Source: Bryobacterales bacterium (GTDB taxonomy: Bacteria; Acidobacteriota; Terriglobia; Bryobacterales; Bryobacteraceae). From it: a DNA stretch of 64,000 nt. A program made the translations under genes and the position numbers. The DNA lies in the NCBI GenBank assembly GCA_016789905.1, contig JAEUQC010000196.1:1-64000 (forward strand), read 5' to 3'. Shown piece by piece: positions 1-8,383 of the stretch (its first letter is position 1; each line of letters starts with the position of its first letter). The notes beneath the pieces are model-generated. The model did no database searches, was not told the DNA's origin, and was given only the letters and a program-made list of their open reading frames with translations.

Positions 1-442
1 TCAACAGGTCGCCTTTGGCGATGGACAAATTTTCCCCCTGCATGGACATGAGACCCATACCCAGACCGGCAATCAATACCCCGGCGACTTCCGGCCATCG
101 AGGTCTAGTGCGATAGACGCACGCATTCACAAAAGGTACCAAAACAATATACAAACCGGTTAGGAAGGCGCTTTTGGAGGGGGTGGTGGTTTGGAGGCCG
201 ACGGTTTGGAGGACGTAGCCGAGCATGAGTATGCTGCCGATGCGGAGGCCAACCCAGTATTCCTGCCGGCCGAAGCCGAGACGGAGGCGGCGGCGGAAGA
301 AGAGCGCGAGGAGGACGGCGGCGAGGGAGAAGCGGATGGCGAGATAGGAGACGGGGGTGATGTCGGCGAGGGCGTTTTTGATGAGAACGAAGGTGGTGCC
401 CCAGATGAGGGCGATGAGGGCGAGGGTCAGATCGGCACGCAT
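1..442 (-). CDS. EamA/DMT-family transporter, partial (3' end cut by window)
   Basis: The minus-strand reading frame from the ATG at 442 runs off the window start. It gives a hydrophobic N-terminal half typical of drug/metabolite transporters: an opening segment with an IWGTTFVLIK-type motif, then further membrane segments separated by short Arg-rich loops (FFRRRLRLGFGR) and a TPSKSAFLTG stretch characteristic of EamA domains. Family members are inner-membrane exporters of metabolites, and no substrate can be inferred. Its start codon overlaps the stop of the upstream M20 peptidase (TAATG), so the two are probably co-transcribed. About 147 codons are visible of the usual 280-300. Confidence 0.85.
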   Translation of the reverse strand, partial: MRADLTLALIALIWGTTFVLIKNALADITPVSYLAIRFSLAAVLLALFFRRRLRLGFGRQEYWVGLRIGSILMLGYVLQTVGLQTTTPSKSAFLTGLYIVLVPFVNACVYRTRPRWPEVAGVLIAGLGMGLMSMQGENLSIAKGDLL

Positions 443-1647
443 TACTCGGAGAGGAGGAGGGAGAGGAGGAGGACGAGGCGCTTGAGGCCGAGGTCGCGGC
501 CGTCGGGTTTGTACCATTCGGCGGAGGTATGGGCGCCGCCGCCGGAACCGCCGGCGCCGATGGAGAGGGCTGGAATGTTGAGGTTGAGGGGAATGTTGGC
601 GTCGGTGGAAGCGCAGTCGGTGGTGGAGCGGATGCCGAGGTAGGAATCGACCGCTTTGACGGCGGCGAGGAGGGGCGAGCTTGACGGCAAACGACCGCCG
701 GGACGGGAACCGGCTTCGCGAATTCTGCCGGAGACTTTGCCGAGGGGGGATTTTTCGTTTTCCCAGTCGCAGGCGCGGGTAAGGGCGGCATCGAGAATGA
801 CGGTCATGCGTTCGAGGAGGGCTTCGTCAACGGAGCGGATGTCGAGACGGGTGCGGGCGAGCGGGGGGATGGCGTTGACGCTGACGCCGCCTTCTACGAT
901 GCCGAAGTTGAAGGAGAGGGGGGAAGTGGGGTGGGGGAGGTTTTCGGCGAAGATGGTGATCATGCGCGCGATGGCGTGGACGGGGTTGGCGATGCCGTAA
1001 TCGATCCAACTGTGGCCGCCAGGGCCCTGGATGGTGATCTCGTAGCGGCGGCAGGCGAGGGCTTCGTTGGTGATGTGTTCGACGGCGGGGCCGTCGAGGA
1101 CGAGATAGGTCTTTATGCGCGCGGCGAGGGGGGAGGCGGTGCAGAGGTGGCGCATGCCGCAGAGGTTGCCATCGCCTTCTTCGCCGACATTGGCGATGAA
1201 GACGGGGGAGGCTGTGTGGCCGGTTTGGGGCGGGGCGGATTTGAGGGCGCGGACGATGGCGAGGAGGGCGGCGAGGCCGGCGCCATTATCACTGACGCCG
1301 GGGCCGGTGAAGGCGCCGTCGGGTTCGGTGCGGACTTCGTCGGGGGAGCGGGGGGCGAGGACGGTATCGAGATGGGCGGTGACGGCGATATAAGGGGGCG
1401 GGGCGTTGGGCTGGAGGAAGGCGACGACGTTGCCGGCCTGGTCAATTTTGGCGTCGCAGCCGAGCTGGCGAAGGGCGGCGAGCATCCATTCGGCGCGTCT
1501 TTGTTCCTGGAAGGTGGGGGAGGGGATGCGGCAGAGTTCGAGGTGTTTTTCGTTGATCCACTGCTTGTCGCGGGAGAGCTGTTGGAGGGCCTCCTTGACG
1601 CCGCGAGAGGCGGCGAGGGAGTCGAGATTGACGGGGGGAGCGCCCAT
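442..1647 (-). CDS. M20-family zinc peptidase (peptidase T/CPG2-like)
   Basis: 401-residue protein with the metal-site pattern of M20 di-zinc exopeptidases: AHLDTV (first His and catalytic Asp), GVSDNGAG (bridging Asp) and NVGEEGDGN (catalytic and ligand Glu pair). A later stretch, GPGGHSW, fits the dimerisation-domain His of the family. It probably hydrolyses small peptides or N-acyl amino acids in the cytoplasm, as no signal peptide is seen. A SIGAGGSGGGAHTSAEWY segment near the C terminus supplies the last conserved His. It is translationally coupled to the following DMT transporter gene. The exact substrate class is not resolvable. Confidence 0.88.
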   Translation of the reverse strand: MGAPPVNLDSLAASRGVKEALQQLSRDKQWINEKHLELCRIPSPTFQEQRRAEWMLAALRQLGCDAKIDQAGNVVAFLQPNAPPPYIAVTAHLDTVLAPRSPDEVRTEPDGAFTGPGVSDNGAGLAALLAIVRALKSAPPQTGHTASPVFIANVGEEGDGNLCGMRHLCTASPLAARIKTYLVLDGPAVEHITNEALACRRYEITIQGPGGHSWIDYGIANPVHAIARMITIFAENLPHPTSPLSFNFGIVEGGVSVNAIPPLARTRLDIRSVDEALLERMTVILDAALTRACDWENEKSPLGKVSGRIREAGSRPGGRLPSSSPLLAAVKAVDSYLGIRSTTDCASTDANIPLNLNIPALSIGAGGSGGGAHTSAEWYKPDGRDLGLKRLVLLLSLLLSE

Positions 1648-1710
1648 TCTTATCGAGTGTAACAGGGGGGCGGCGGAGGGCCGGAACTGTTAGGATGGCG
1701 GAGGGGAAGT

Positions 1711-4218
1711 ATGAACCGGGTCCGGAGTTTGGGTTTGGGGGTTGCGGTGGTGGTGCAGCTCTCCTGTTATGAACGGCCGCAGGTGGAGACGGTGCGGCTG
1801 ACGGCGGGGAATGCGTCGACGACGGTGAGTGACGCGGTTTTTGATTCCATGGGGAATCTGGTGGTGGTGGGTGAGACTTTGGCCTCAAATTTAGCCACAC
1901 CGGGCACGCTTCAGAGAGATTTTGGGTCAAGCGTGGATATCCAATACTTCGATCCGGCTTCGGGCCGGTTTGAAGGGGTTGCCATGGCTCCGGTAGCTAG
2001 TGGTGAACTTGCAACCCTGCCGGCCAATCGAGAGCGAGTCTTCCTGGTTGGTTTCAGCAATTACCGGAGATCGAAAGATAGATGGATTCGAATGCAGTTT
2101 GAAGGAATCCCCTCCGATTTATTGAGTGTGAAGCCAGAACTGTATGGAGCGCAGGAGACGATCTTTGCAGGCGCCTATAACGTTATGGACGGTGCGCGAT
2201 ACTATCCCTACTTATCGAGAGACGGAGGCGCAAGTTGGCGGAGATTGCCCGAATCGACGCCCTTCCGGTGGCCAGAGGCGGGACCGCTTTTTGCGGACAC
2301 GCGCGATCCTTGTCGAGTACTGAATTGGAACGCGAGTCTGCGTACGCGCGACTGTGGCCTAACGTGGGAGACCCTGGAACGAACGGTGGTCCGATCGGTG
2401 TGGCTGTTCGATAGCGACCGCTGGTATGCGATTTCCGCTGGTACCGGAGGACTGCCGGTGCAAATCCTGGAGAGTACGGATATCGGATCGACTTGGACGC
2501 GAGCGGGAACACTACCAAACGGAATGCAGCCATTTTCGATCGATCCTTCCAACGGACGGGAAATCCTAGCCTTAGCGAGGGAGGGGATTTATCGCTCAAA
2601 AGAGAATGGCACTGCGTGGGAATCTGCGCTCCGATTCAACTGGGAGAGTCTTGGGCTCGTGAACGTGCCGGGCGTAAGCGTACTGCACGATCCGAAAAGT
2701 CCCTATTTCTACCTGCTGGGTTCCGGCCGCCTGCGTTCCCAGACTGTTCAGGGCCGTTTTCTGGCCTATTCAGGCGATGGCCTTCGAACGGTCAAGCTGC
2801 TGATTCCGCCGACGCCGGACCGTTACTTCAAAGTGGTGCTGGGGCCCAGCGGGGGTGTTTATGTTGATACCGAGGCGCGGGAGCCAGATGCGTTCGTTGC
2901 GAAGTACAGCCCGTCGGGACGCCAGATATTCTTTTCCTACCTCGGCGGCGAGGGCTTGGACAGGGCCACGTCTGTTTCGGTGGATCAGAATGATCGTATT
3001 CTCGTGGGCGGAATAACGAAATCAGTGAGTTTCGCGGGTACACACTTGTTGACGAAGAATGTGACAGGTTACGTGGCGATGCTGAGCCCAGACGGCACAA
3101 AACTTCATTGGTGCACGCGGCTCCCCGGGGAGGCATCCGGGCTGCCAATTTTGACAGCGGCCGGCTCGGGAGGGATAACACTCGTCGCATCGTCCGGGGA
3201 TGGGAATCACGAGTTGAGCGTAAGCGGCTCGTATTTGTTGGAATTGGACTTTGACGGAAGGTTGGCGAGCCGTCCCGCCGATTTGGGAAATGTCTCCCAA
3301 ATGAGAAGTATGATTACCGACCGGATTGGCAATGTGTTGCTCGGGCACCGCGACGGCATAAGCCGATTTTCCTTAGGGACGAGGACGGCACGACCCTTGG
3401 CCTCCATTCCGGGGATTCAGGTGGCAAGATTGGCTTTGGACGTGAGCGGCTCCATATTGGCCGTTGGCTGGAATTTTCGAAGTTTGCCCCAGCGGGAGTA
3501 TGGGACCCTCACAACGCCAAACGCGTTCCAGCGTGAGGGGTATAACGGAGGCGACCGAGGGAGCATTGTGATTGCCGATGGCTACGTGGGCAGATTCGGA
3601 CAGAACGGGAACCGTGTTTCGGCAACGCTGTTCAGTTCCAAGAGCGAGGACAAGGTTGCGGATGCCGTTTCCGATCCAGGCGGCAACATCGTCGCTATTG
3701 GAGCGGGCGGTGGATACGGGCTGCCACTTCGGTCTACCTTGGCGATGTCAATCGGTGGAGGCACGGGTTTTGTATTTAAACTCGATGAGAAATTCGAGGT
3801 GCTGCGGTACTCCACGTTTTTGAACGCATTCAATCCGGTACGTGTTCTTCCGCATCCGGAGGGCGGCCACTGGGTCGTCGGCTCGGGGTCGTTCGATGAG
3901 TCGCACGCGATTGGCAGTGTGGCGGACATAGCTATTCAGCGGCTCGTGTCTTCGCCGGTGGAACCTCCCCGCATCGACTGGGTTGCGGCGAATGTGGTCT
4001 ACTCTCCTCTATCGCCGGGCGGGACGGCGGTGGTGGCGGGAGAAGGGTTCACGGGAGACACGGTGGTGTATTTCGGCGATTTGCCGCTGGCGCCTCGGAA
4101 CGTGACGGCGGCGCGGATGGAGGTGTTGCTGCCGCCGACGCTGGCGCGGGGATTGATGGATGTGACGGTGCGGACGGGGGCGCGGCGGTCGGCGCCGGTG
4201 CGGGTGCGTGTGTTTTGA
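1711..4218 (+). CDS. Exported beta-propeller protein with BNR/SBBP-like repeats and IPT-like C-terminus
   Basis: 835-residue protein with a short hydrophobic N-terminus ending at a cysteine (about residue 19, VVQLSC); this is a weak lipobox because the -3 residue is Gln. Residues about 150-330 contain repeated GASWRRLPE/ILESTDIGSTW/YRSKENGTAWE units, typical of BNR/sortilin-type propellers. Later units (DQNDRILVGGITKS, DPGGNIVAIG) resemble SBBP repeats. The last 85 residues (SPLSPGGTAVVAGEGFTG) look like an IPT/TIG immunoglobulin-like fold. Such proteins are secreted or surface-attached in acidobacteria, with unknown ligands. By eye the middle of the gene is less GC-rich at third positions than its neighbours. 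Confidence 0.7.
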   Translation: MNRVRSLGLGVAVVVQLSCYERPQVETVRLTAGNASTTVSDAVFDSMGNLVVVGETLASNLATPGTLQRDFGSSVDIQYFDPASGRFEGVAMAPVASGELATLPANRERVFLVGFSNYRRSKDRWIRMQFEGIPSDLLSVKPELYGAQETIFAGAYNVMDGARYYPYLSRDGGASWRRLPESTPFRWPEAGPLFADTRDPCRVLNWNASLRTRDCGLTWETLERTVVRSVWLFDSDRWYAISAGTGGLPVQILESTDIGSTWTRAGTLPNGMQPFSIDPSNGREILALAREGIYRSKENGTAWESALRFNWESLGLVNVPGVSVLHDPKSPYFYLLGSGRLRSQTVQGRFLAYSGDGLRTVKLLIPPTPDRYFKVVLGPSGGVYVDTEAREPDAFVAKYSPSGRQIFFSYLGGEGLDRATSVSVDQNDRILVGGITKSVSFAGTHLLTKNVTGYVAMLSPDGTKLHWCTRLPGEASGLPILTAAGSGGITLVASSGDGNHELSVSGSYLLELDFDGRLASRPADLGNVSQMRSMITDRIGNVLLGHRDGISRFSLGTRTARPLASIPGIQVARLALDVSGSILAVGWNFRSLPQREYGTLTTPNAFQREGYNGGDRGSIVIADGYVGRFGQNGNRVSATLFSSKSEDKVADAVSDPGGNIVAIGAGGGYGLPLRSTLAMSIGGGTGFVFKLDEKFEVLRYSTFLNAFNPVRVLPHPEGGHWVVGSGSFDESHAIGSVADIAIQRLVSSPVEPPRIDWVAANVVYSPLSPGGTAVVAGEGFTGDTVVYFGDLPLAPRNVTAARMEVLLPPTLARGLMDVTVRTGARRSAPVRVRVF

Positions 4219-4258
4219 TGCTGTCTTGGGAATGACGTGAGGACCGTGTCTCCTTTAG

Positions 4259-4459
4259 CCGGAGGATTTTCATGCGAGTTATGAAGAGTACGAGGCGTTG
4301 ATTTAAGTTGAGTCGTTGTCGGTGCTTCGAGGCCAAATGCCGCGGCGGGCGTTCGCCTTGGTTTTGGATGGGGCCTCGATTCACCGCACCGAGCTTCGGA
4401 GGAACTGCGAGAATGCGCGGCTGGGTCTCGCTCCGGCGGCCATAGCGCCACTAGACTGA
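4259..4459 (+). pseudogene. Decayed DUF4160 gene (toxin-like partner of DUF2442)
   Basis: One reading frame, read through an in-frame TAA at 4304-4306, gives DFHASYEEYEALI, stop, then VESLSVLRGQMPRRAFALV, an HRTELRRNCENARLG segment, IAPLD and a TGA at 4457. From family knowledge this matches the second half of DUF4160 proteins (PPHFHA.YGEYEALI.I, then LPRRALALVLEWA..HR.EL..NW and a closing I.PL). The N-terminal third is not recognisable, and a TAG lies just upstream at 4256. The intact DUF2442 gene begins 19 bases downstream, which is the usual order of this pair. It is probably inactive. No database comparison was made. Confidence 0.7.
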
Positions 4460-4478
4460 GAGCAGAGGGAGATTACCA

Positions 4479-4730
4479 ATGGCACTCGTTCGAATCTCGG
4501 ATGTAAAGCCGCTCAGCGAATTCCATGTGGAAATCACTTTGACGACTGGCGAAGTTGTAAAGAGAGACCTTCGCCCGTTGTTGCGCGGCCCTGTTTTTGA
4601 ATCTCTTCGCGCAGACGAAGAACAGTTTCGGAAGGTGAGGGCTGAAGGAGGGAACTTGGTGTGGCCGGGCGAGATCGACCTGTGCCCGGATGTGGTGATC
4701 TGGGGCTTGCGGCCCGCGGCTACTGCTTAG
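4479..4730 (+). CDS. DUF2442 domain protein
   Basis: 83-residue small protein with the DUF2442 pattern: an SDVKPLSEFHVEITLTTGEV start, DLRPLLRGPVFESL in the middle and VWPGEIDLCPDVVIW near the end. DUF2442 proteins are commonly encoded next to DUF4160 proteins in modules that look like toxin-antitoxin pairs, though their biochemistry is unclear. A purine-rich site (agaggga) lies about 9 bases before the ATG. The upstream partner is decayed here, leaving this as an orphan. Its 3' end overlaps the convergent methyltransferase gene by 11 bases. Confidence 0.85.
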   Translation: MALVRISDVKPLSEFHVEITLTTGEVVKRDLRPLLRGPVFESLRADEEQFRKVRAEGGNLVWPGEIDLCPDVVIWGLRPAATA

Positions 4731-5384
4731 GCGGAAGGGCGCCTTTCCGCAGCCACAGATAGTGATGGTTGCCGAGGATGTGGGCGCGAGGGTTGTTGAC
4801 CAGCAGCGCGTCAAGATAACGGAAAGGAAACAGGAGCCAGCCGAGGGCGAGGTGGACAGCGGCGCGGGGGAGCTTGCCGGGCATCCAGAGTTTGGCGTAT
4901 TCGAGCAGCGTGACCAGCAGCGTGGCGGTGGGGCCGGTGCGCCAGCCGTGGGCCACCACTTCGAGATTGCCGGTGAGTTGGCGGAGCCCTTCGGGCGTGT
5001 AGCGGCGGAAATCACTGGGGTAGGCGTGATAGGGATGGCAGAAAGGCACGACGAGATGGGCGTAGCCGCCGGGGGCGAGGACACGCTCAATTTCGCGGAG
5101 GATCTGTTCGGGATGCTCGGCGTGTTCGAGGACGGCGTCGCACTCGACGCGCTGGAACTGGTTGGCGTTGAAGGGAAGCAGTTCGGCGTTGGCGGCGACG
5201 TCGACGTTGGCGAGGGGGAAGAGATCGAGATTGACGTAGCCGGGGGCGTGGGCGCCGGCGGAGCCGATGTAGAGATTCCAGCGGCCGAGGGGAGCGTCGA
5301 TTTGGTTTTCCGCGGGATTGTGCCAGACGGGGCGGGCGGCAGCAGCCAGGCGAGGCGGCGGCGGAGGGAGTATTGGCGAAACAT
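4720..5384 (-). pseudogene. Class I SAM-dependent methyltransferase with apparent frameshift near the N-terminus
   Basis: From about 5340 down to 4720 one frame encodes a Methyltransf_11-type domain: RWNLYIGSAGAHAPGYVNLD (motif I region), VDVAANAELLPFN, CDAVLEHAEHPEQILREIER, APGGYAHLVVPF and YPSDFRRYTPEGL. That frame has no ATG, GTG or TTG start before a double stop near 5390. A plausible start, MFRQYSLRRRLAWLLPP at 5384, lies in another frame, and one base appears to be missing between about 5325 and 5345. This could be a real inactivating frameshift, a sequencing error, or a rare CTG start. The GxGxG loop is degenerate (GSAGAH). It is convergent with the DUF2442 gene. Confidence 0.7.
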
Positions 5385-5460
5385 TTCATCAGGCGACCGC
5401 ATGATGGAACTCCATGTTTAGCACGGATGAGGGTATATACTTAGGATTGAGAGGTATCGA

Positions 5461-5892
5461 ATGAACCGCACAATGAAGTTCGGCATGGTGATCACCTTGG
5501 TGGTCGGGACGTTGGCTTGGTTGGCCATCGGCGGCACGAACGAGTCGGCGTCGTACTACAAGACGATCGCGGAGCTGGACAAGATGGGGGACGGGGCGAA
5601 GAACAAGAAGCTCCGGGTTGGCGGATTTGTGGAAGCCGGATCCATAAAACGGGCAGGGAATCAGGTGGATTTCGTGCTGCTGGAAGAAGACCGGAAGATG
5701 AAAGTTTCCTACAACGGGAATGAGCCGTTGCCGGACACGTTCAAAGATGGGTCGCAGGCGCTGATTGACGGCCGGATGGGCGATGGGGTTTTCCACGCCA
5801 CCAAGATCGCGGCCAAGTGCGCATCGAAGTATGAAGCGAAGCCGGGTCAGAACTACAAGGGCAACGCTTCGACGTACGAGAAGAAGTCCTAA
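5461..5892 (+). CDS. ccmE: Cytochrome c maturation haem chaperone CcmE, Cys (CxxxY) variant
   Basis: 143 residues: an N-terminal membrane anchor (residues 7-24), then the OB-fold periplasmic domain with LRVGGFVEAGSI, PDTFKDGSQALIDGRM and GDGVFHATKIAAKC. In most bacteria the last motif ends in a His that binds haem covalently, followed three residues later by Tyr. Here the His position is Cys120, giving C120-A-S-K-Y124. This is the CxxxY form known from archaea and some Desulfovibrio. Periplasmic haem chaperone role is inferred from the family. It is first gene of the ccm operon, with a gagagg ribosome site 6 bases before the ATG, and ccmF follows 27 bases after its stop. Confidence 0.92.
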   Translation: MNRTMKFGMVITLVVGTLAWLAIGGTNESASYYKTIAELDKMGDGAKNKKLRVGGFVEAGSIKRAGNQVDFVLLEEDRKMKVSYNGNEPLPDTFKDGSQALIDGRMGDGVFHATKIAAKCASKYEAKPGQNYKGNASTYEKKS

Positions 5893-5919
5893 TTCGTCCG
5901 GATTGAGGAGTCCAAGTCC

Positions 5920-7932
5920 ATGGAGAACATCGGCGCGCTAGCCATACTGCTGGCTTTCTGTCTGTCCATTTATTCCGTTGTGGCCTCGCTGGCGGGGGCA
6001 TGGAAGAAGAAGCCGTTTCTGATCGCGAGCGGGGAGCGGGCCGCGTGCGCGGTGTGGGGGCTGGTGGTGCTGGCGACGGGCATTTTGCTGTACGCGCTGG
6101 TGACGAGCGATTTCCGGTACGCGTATGTGGCGGCGCATTCCAACCGCGACATGCCGTGGGCATATAAGGTATCGGCGTGGTGGGGCGGGCAGGAAGGGTC
6201 GCTGCTGTTGTGGAACTTCATTCTGGCCTGCTACGCGTTTGTGGTGGTGATGCAGAACAAGAAGAAGCACCGGGCGATGATGCCGTATGTGGTGGCCACG
6301 CTGATGGTGACGCAGATGTTCTTCCTGACGCTGAACACGTTCCCGGCGTCGCCGTTCCAGATGCTGGCGCAGGGAAAGAACATTGTGGAAGTGCAGGACG
6401 GCAACGGGCTGAATCCGCTGCTGCAGTACTGGACGATGTTGATTCATCCGCCGGTGCTATACCTGGGCTACGTGGGTTTTGTGGTGCCGTTCGCGTTCGC
6501 GCTGGGGTCGCTGATCACGCGGCAGCCGGGCGACCAATGGATTTTCACGACGAGGCGCTGGGCGATTGTGACGTGGCTGTTCCAGACGACGGGCGTGATA
6601 CTGGGCGCGGGCTGGGCATACGCGGTGCTGGGGTGGGGCGGCTACTGGGGCTGGGACCCGGTGGAGAACGTGAGTTTTCTGCCGTGGCTGACCTCGACGG
6701 CGTTTCTACATTCGGTGATGATGCAGGAGAAGAAAGGCATGATGAAGGTGTGGAACATAGTGCTGGTGGCCGGCACGTTCTTCCTTTGCATCTTCGGCAC
6801 GTTTATGACGCGGAGCGGCATTGTGGCGTCCGTTCATGCGTTTGCGTCTTCGAATATCGGCACGTACTTCCTGGTGTTTTTGACGCTGGGGATTGCGTTC
6901 ACCATTTACATGATTTTGGGCCGGCTGGACTATTTGAAGTCGGAAGCGGAACTGGAGAGCGTGGTTTCGCGCGAATCTAGTTTCCTGTTTAACAACCTGA
7001 TTCTGCTGGCTTCCTGTTTCGCGATTCTGTGGGGCACGCTGTTCCCGGTGATCAGCGAAGCGGTGACGGGGGAGAAGGTTTCGGTGGACGCGCCGTGGTT
7101 CAACCGGGTGAACATCCCGATCGGGCTGTTCCTGCTATTCCTGACGGGAGTGGGGCCGCTGCTTTCGTGGCGGCGGGCATCGGCGGAGGGGCTGCGGCGG
7201 AACTTCCAGTGGCCGTTCGCGGGTATGCTGGCGCTGATGGCGGGGCTGGCCGTGGCGGGAGTTCATCATGTGTACGCGCTGATGACGTTTGGCCTTTGCT
7301 TCTTCGTGACGTGGACGATTGTGCAGGAATTTTATAAGGGCGCGGCGATTATTGCGAAGAAGGAGGCGGTGGGCTTCCTGAAGGCGACGATTGAACTGAC
7401 GCACCGGAATACGAGGCGTTACGGCGGCTACCTGGTTCACATGGGCGTTGTGATCATGTGCATTGGGTTCGCGGGCGCGGCGTTCAACAAAGATTCGACG
7501 ACCGAAGTGGAACAAGGCAAGAGCTTCCATTTGGGCCGGTATGAGTTGAAAGTGACGGGCGTGAATTCGGGCCAGACGGACAACTACGTGTGGCAGAGCG
7601 CGACGGTGGAGGCGACGGTGAACGGGCAGCCATACGCGACGCTGAAGCCGGAGCGGCGGATCTATTCGCAGAGCCAGCAACCGGTGGGTGTGGTGGATAT
7701 TCGCCGGCGGCTGAACGAGGACCTGTACATCAACTTCGCGGCAATGTCGAGCGAGGCGCAGAAGCCGATCATTCAGACCTACATATTCCCGTTGGTATCG
7801 TGGATCTGGGTGGGGTTCTATGTGCTGCTGATGGGAAGCCTGGTGTGTCTGATTCCGAGCAAAGTGAAGATGTCGTATGCGCGGACGGAAGTGGTGGGCG
7901 TGGCGGGGAAACATGAAAAAGTGGCGAAATAG
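5920..7932 (+). CDS. ccmF: Cytochrome c haem lyase CcmF
   Basis: 670-residue polytopic inner-membrane protein. It has the haem-handling WWD motif (GWGGYWGWDPVENVSF, about residues 238-253), the conserved IHPPVLYLGYVG region and a late periplasmic domain (GRYELKVTGV, YATLKPERRIY) before the last two membrane spans. CcmF forms the haem-to-apocytochrome ligation complex with CcmH in System I. Length matches the family. The last 20 bases overlap the start of ccmH, so the genes are translationally coupled. Confidence 0.97.
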   Translation: MENIGALAILLAFCLSIYSVVASLAGAWKKKPFLIASGERAACAVWGLVVLATGILLYALVTSDFRYAYVAAHSNRDMPWAYKVSAWWGGQEGSLLLWNFILACYAFVVVMQNKKKHRAMMPYVVATLMVTQMFFLTLNTFPASPFQMLAQGKNIVEVQDGNGLNPLLQYWTMLIHPPVLYLGYVGFVVPFAFALGSLITRQPGDQWIFTTRRWAIVTWLFQTTGVILGAGWAYAVLGWGGYWGWDPVENVSFLPWLTSTAFLHSVMMQEKKGMMKVWNIVLVAGTFFLCIFGTFMTRSGIVASVHAFASSNIGTYFLVFLTLGIAFTIYMILGRLDYLKSEAELESVVSRESSFLFNNLILLASCFAILWGTLFPVISEAVTGEKVSVDAPWFNRVNIPIGLFLLFLTGVGPLLSWRRASAEGLRRNFQWPFAGMLALMAGLAVAGVHHVYALMTFGLCFFVTWTIVQEFYKGAAIIAKKEAVGFLKATIELTHRNTRRYGGYLVHMGVVIMCIGFAGAAFNKDSTTEVEQGKSFHLGRYELKVTGVNSGQTDNYVWQSATVEATVNGQPYATLKPERRIYSQSQQPVGVVDIRRRLNEDLYINFAAMSSEAQKPIIQTYIFPLVSWIWVGFYVLLMGSLVCLIPSKVKMSYARTEVVGVAGKHEKVAK

Positions 7933-8383
7933 TCTGGCGCTGCTGTTTGTAGCGGGGATGTGCGTGGCGCAAACGGGGGACATGGTTCCGCCGGAGGTGC
8001 GGCGCGTGGGGGACCGGCTGGCGTGTTTGTGCGGGAGTTGCAAGAACACCGTGGCGACGTGCCAGATGCTGGGATGCCACTACACGGCGCCGGCGCGGGT
8101 GAAAATTTCCGAGATGGTGAAGGCCGGGAAGACGGATGACGAAATCGTTGCCGACTTCGTGAAGCGGGAAGGCAAGAAGGCGCTGGCCGAGCCGCCAGCG
8201 GAAGGATTCGACGTGACGGCGTGGCTGGCTCCGCCGGCGGTGGGGTTGGCGGGATTCGGATTCATGGCCTGGTATATCCGGAGAAAGCGGAAGCCGGCCG
8301 AGCCGGCGCCGGTACTGGATGCGGCGGATATGGATAAGTATCAGCAAGCAGCGGAAAGGGAGCTCTCGCGCTTCGACGAATGA
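7913..8383 (+). CDS. ccmH: CcmH-type thiol protein with unusual five-cysteine motif
   Basis: 156 residues if started at the ATG at 7913, which has ggcgggg upstream and is followed by a clean signal peptide (KKWRNSLALLFVAGMCVAQ). The domain has the CcmH architecture: a Cys motif, then KISEMVKAGKTDDEIVADFVKREG and a C-terminal span (WLAPPAVGLAGFGFMAWY) ending in basic residues. The usual LRCxxC motif is replaced by CLCGSCKNTVATCQMLGC, that is C-x-C-x2-C-x6-C-x3-C. CcmH normally reduces the apocytochrome CxxCH motif in the periplasm; the extra cysteines could mean a different disulphide relay or metal binding. It overlaps ccmF upstream and the next gene by ATGA. Confidence 0.85.
   Translation: MKKWRNSLALLFVAGMCVAQTGDMVPPEVRRVGDRLACLCGSCKNTVATCQMLGCHYTAPARVKISEMVKAGKTDDEIVADFVKREGKKALAEPPAEGFDVTAWLAPPAVGLAGFGFMAWYIRRKRKPAEPAPVLDAADMDKYQQAAERELSRFDE

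Noticed and set aside
931..1662. Long plus-strand ORF opposite the M20 peptidase
   Set aside because: Gly/Glu/Asp-rich composition typical of an antisense shadow in high-GC DNA; the minus-strand frame has clear M20 zinc-site motifs.
4473..5402. 309-codon minus-strand ORF spanning the methyltransferase
   Set aside because: Only its first 17 residues look natural; the rest is Ser/Pro/Thr-rich and out of frame with the methyltransferase body, so it was used only to argue for a frameshift.
4762..5421. 219-codon plus-strand ORF opposite the methyltransferase
   Set aside because: Low-complexity Gly/Val/Glu composition; the minus strand encodes recognisable methyltransferase motifs.
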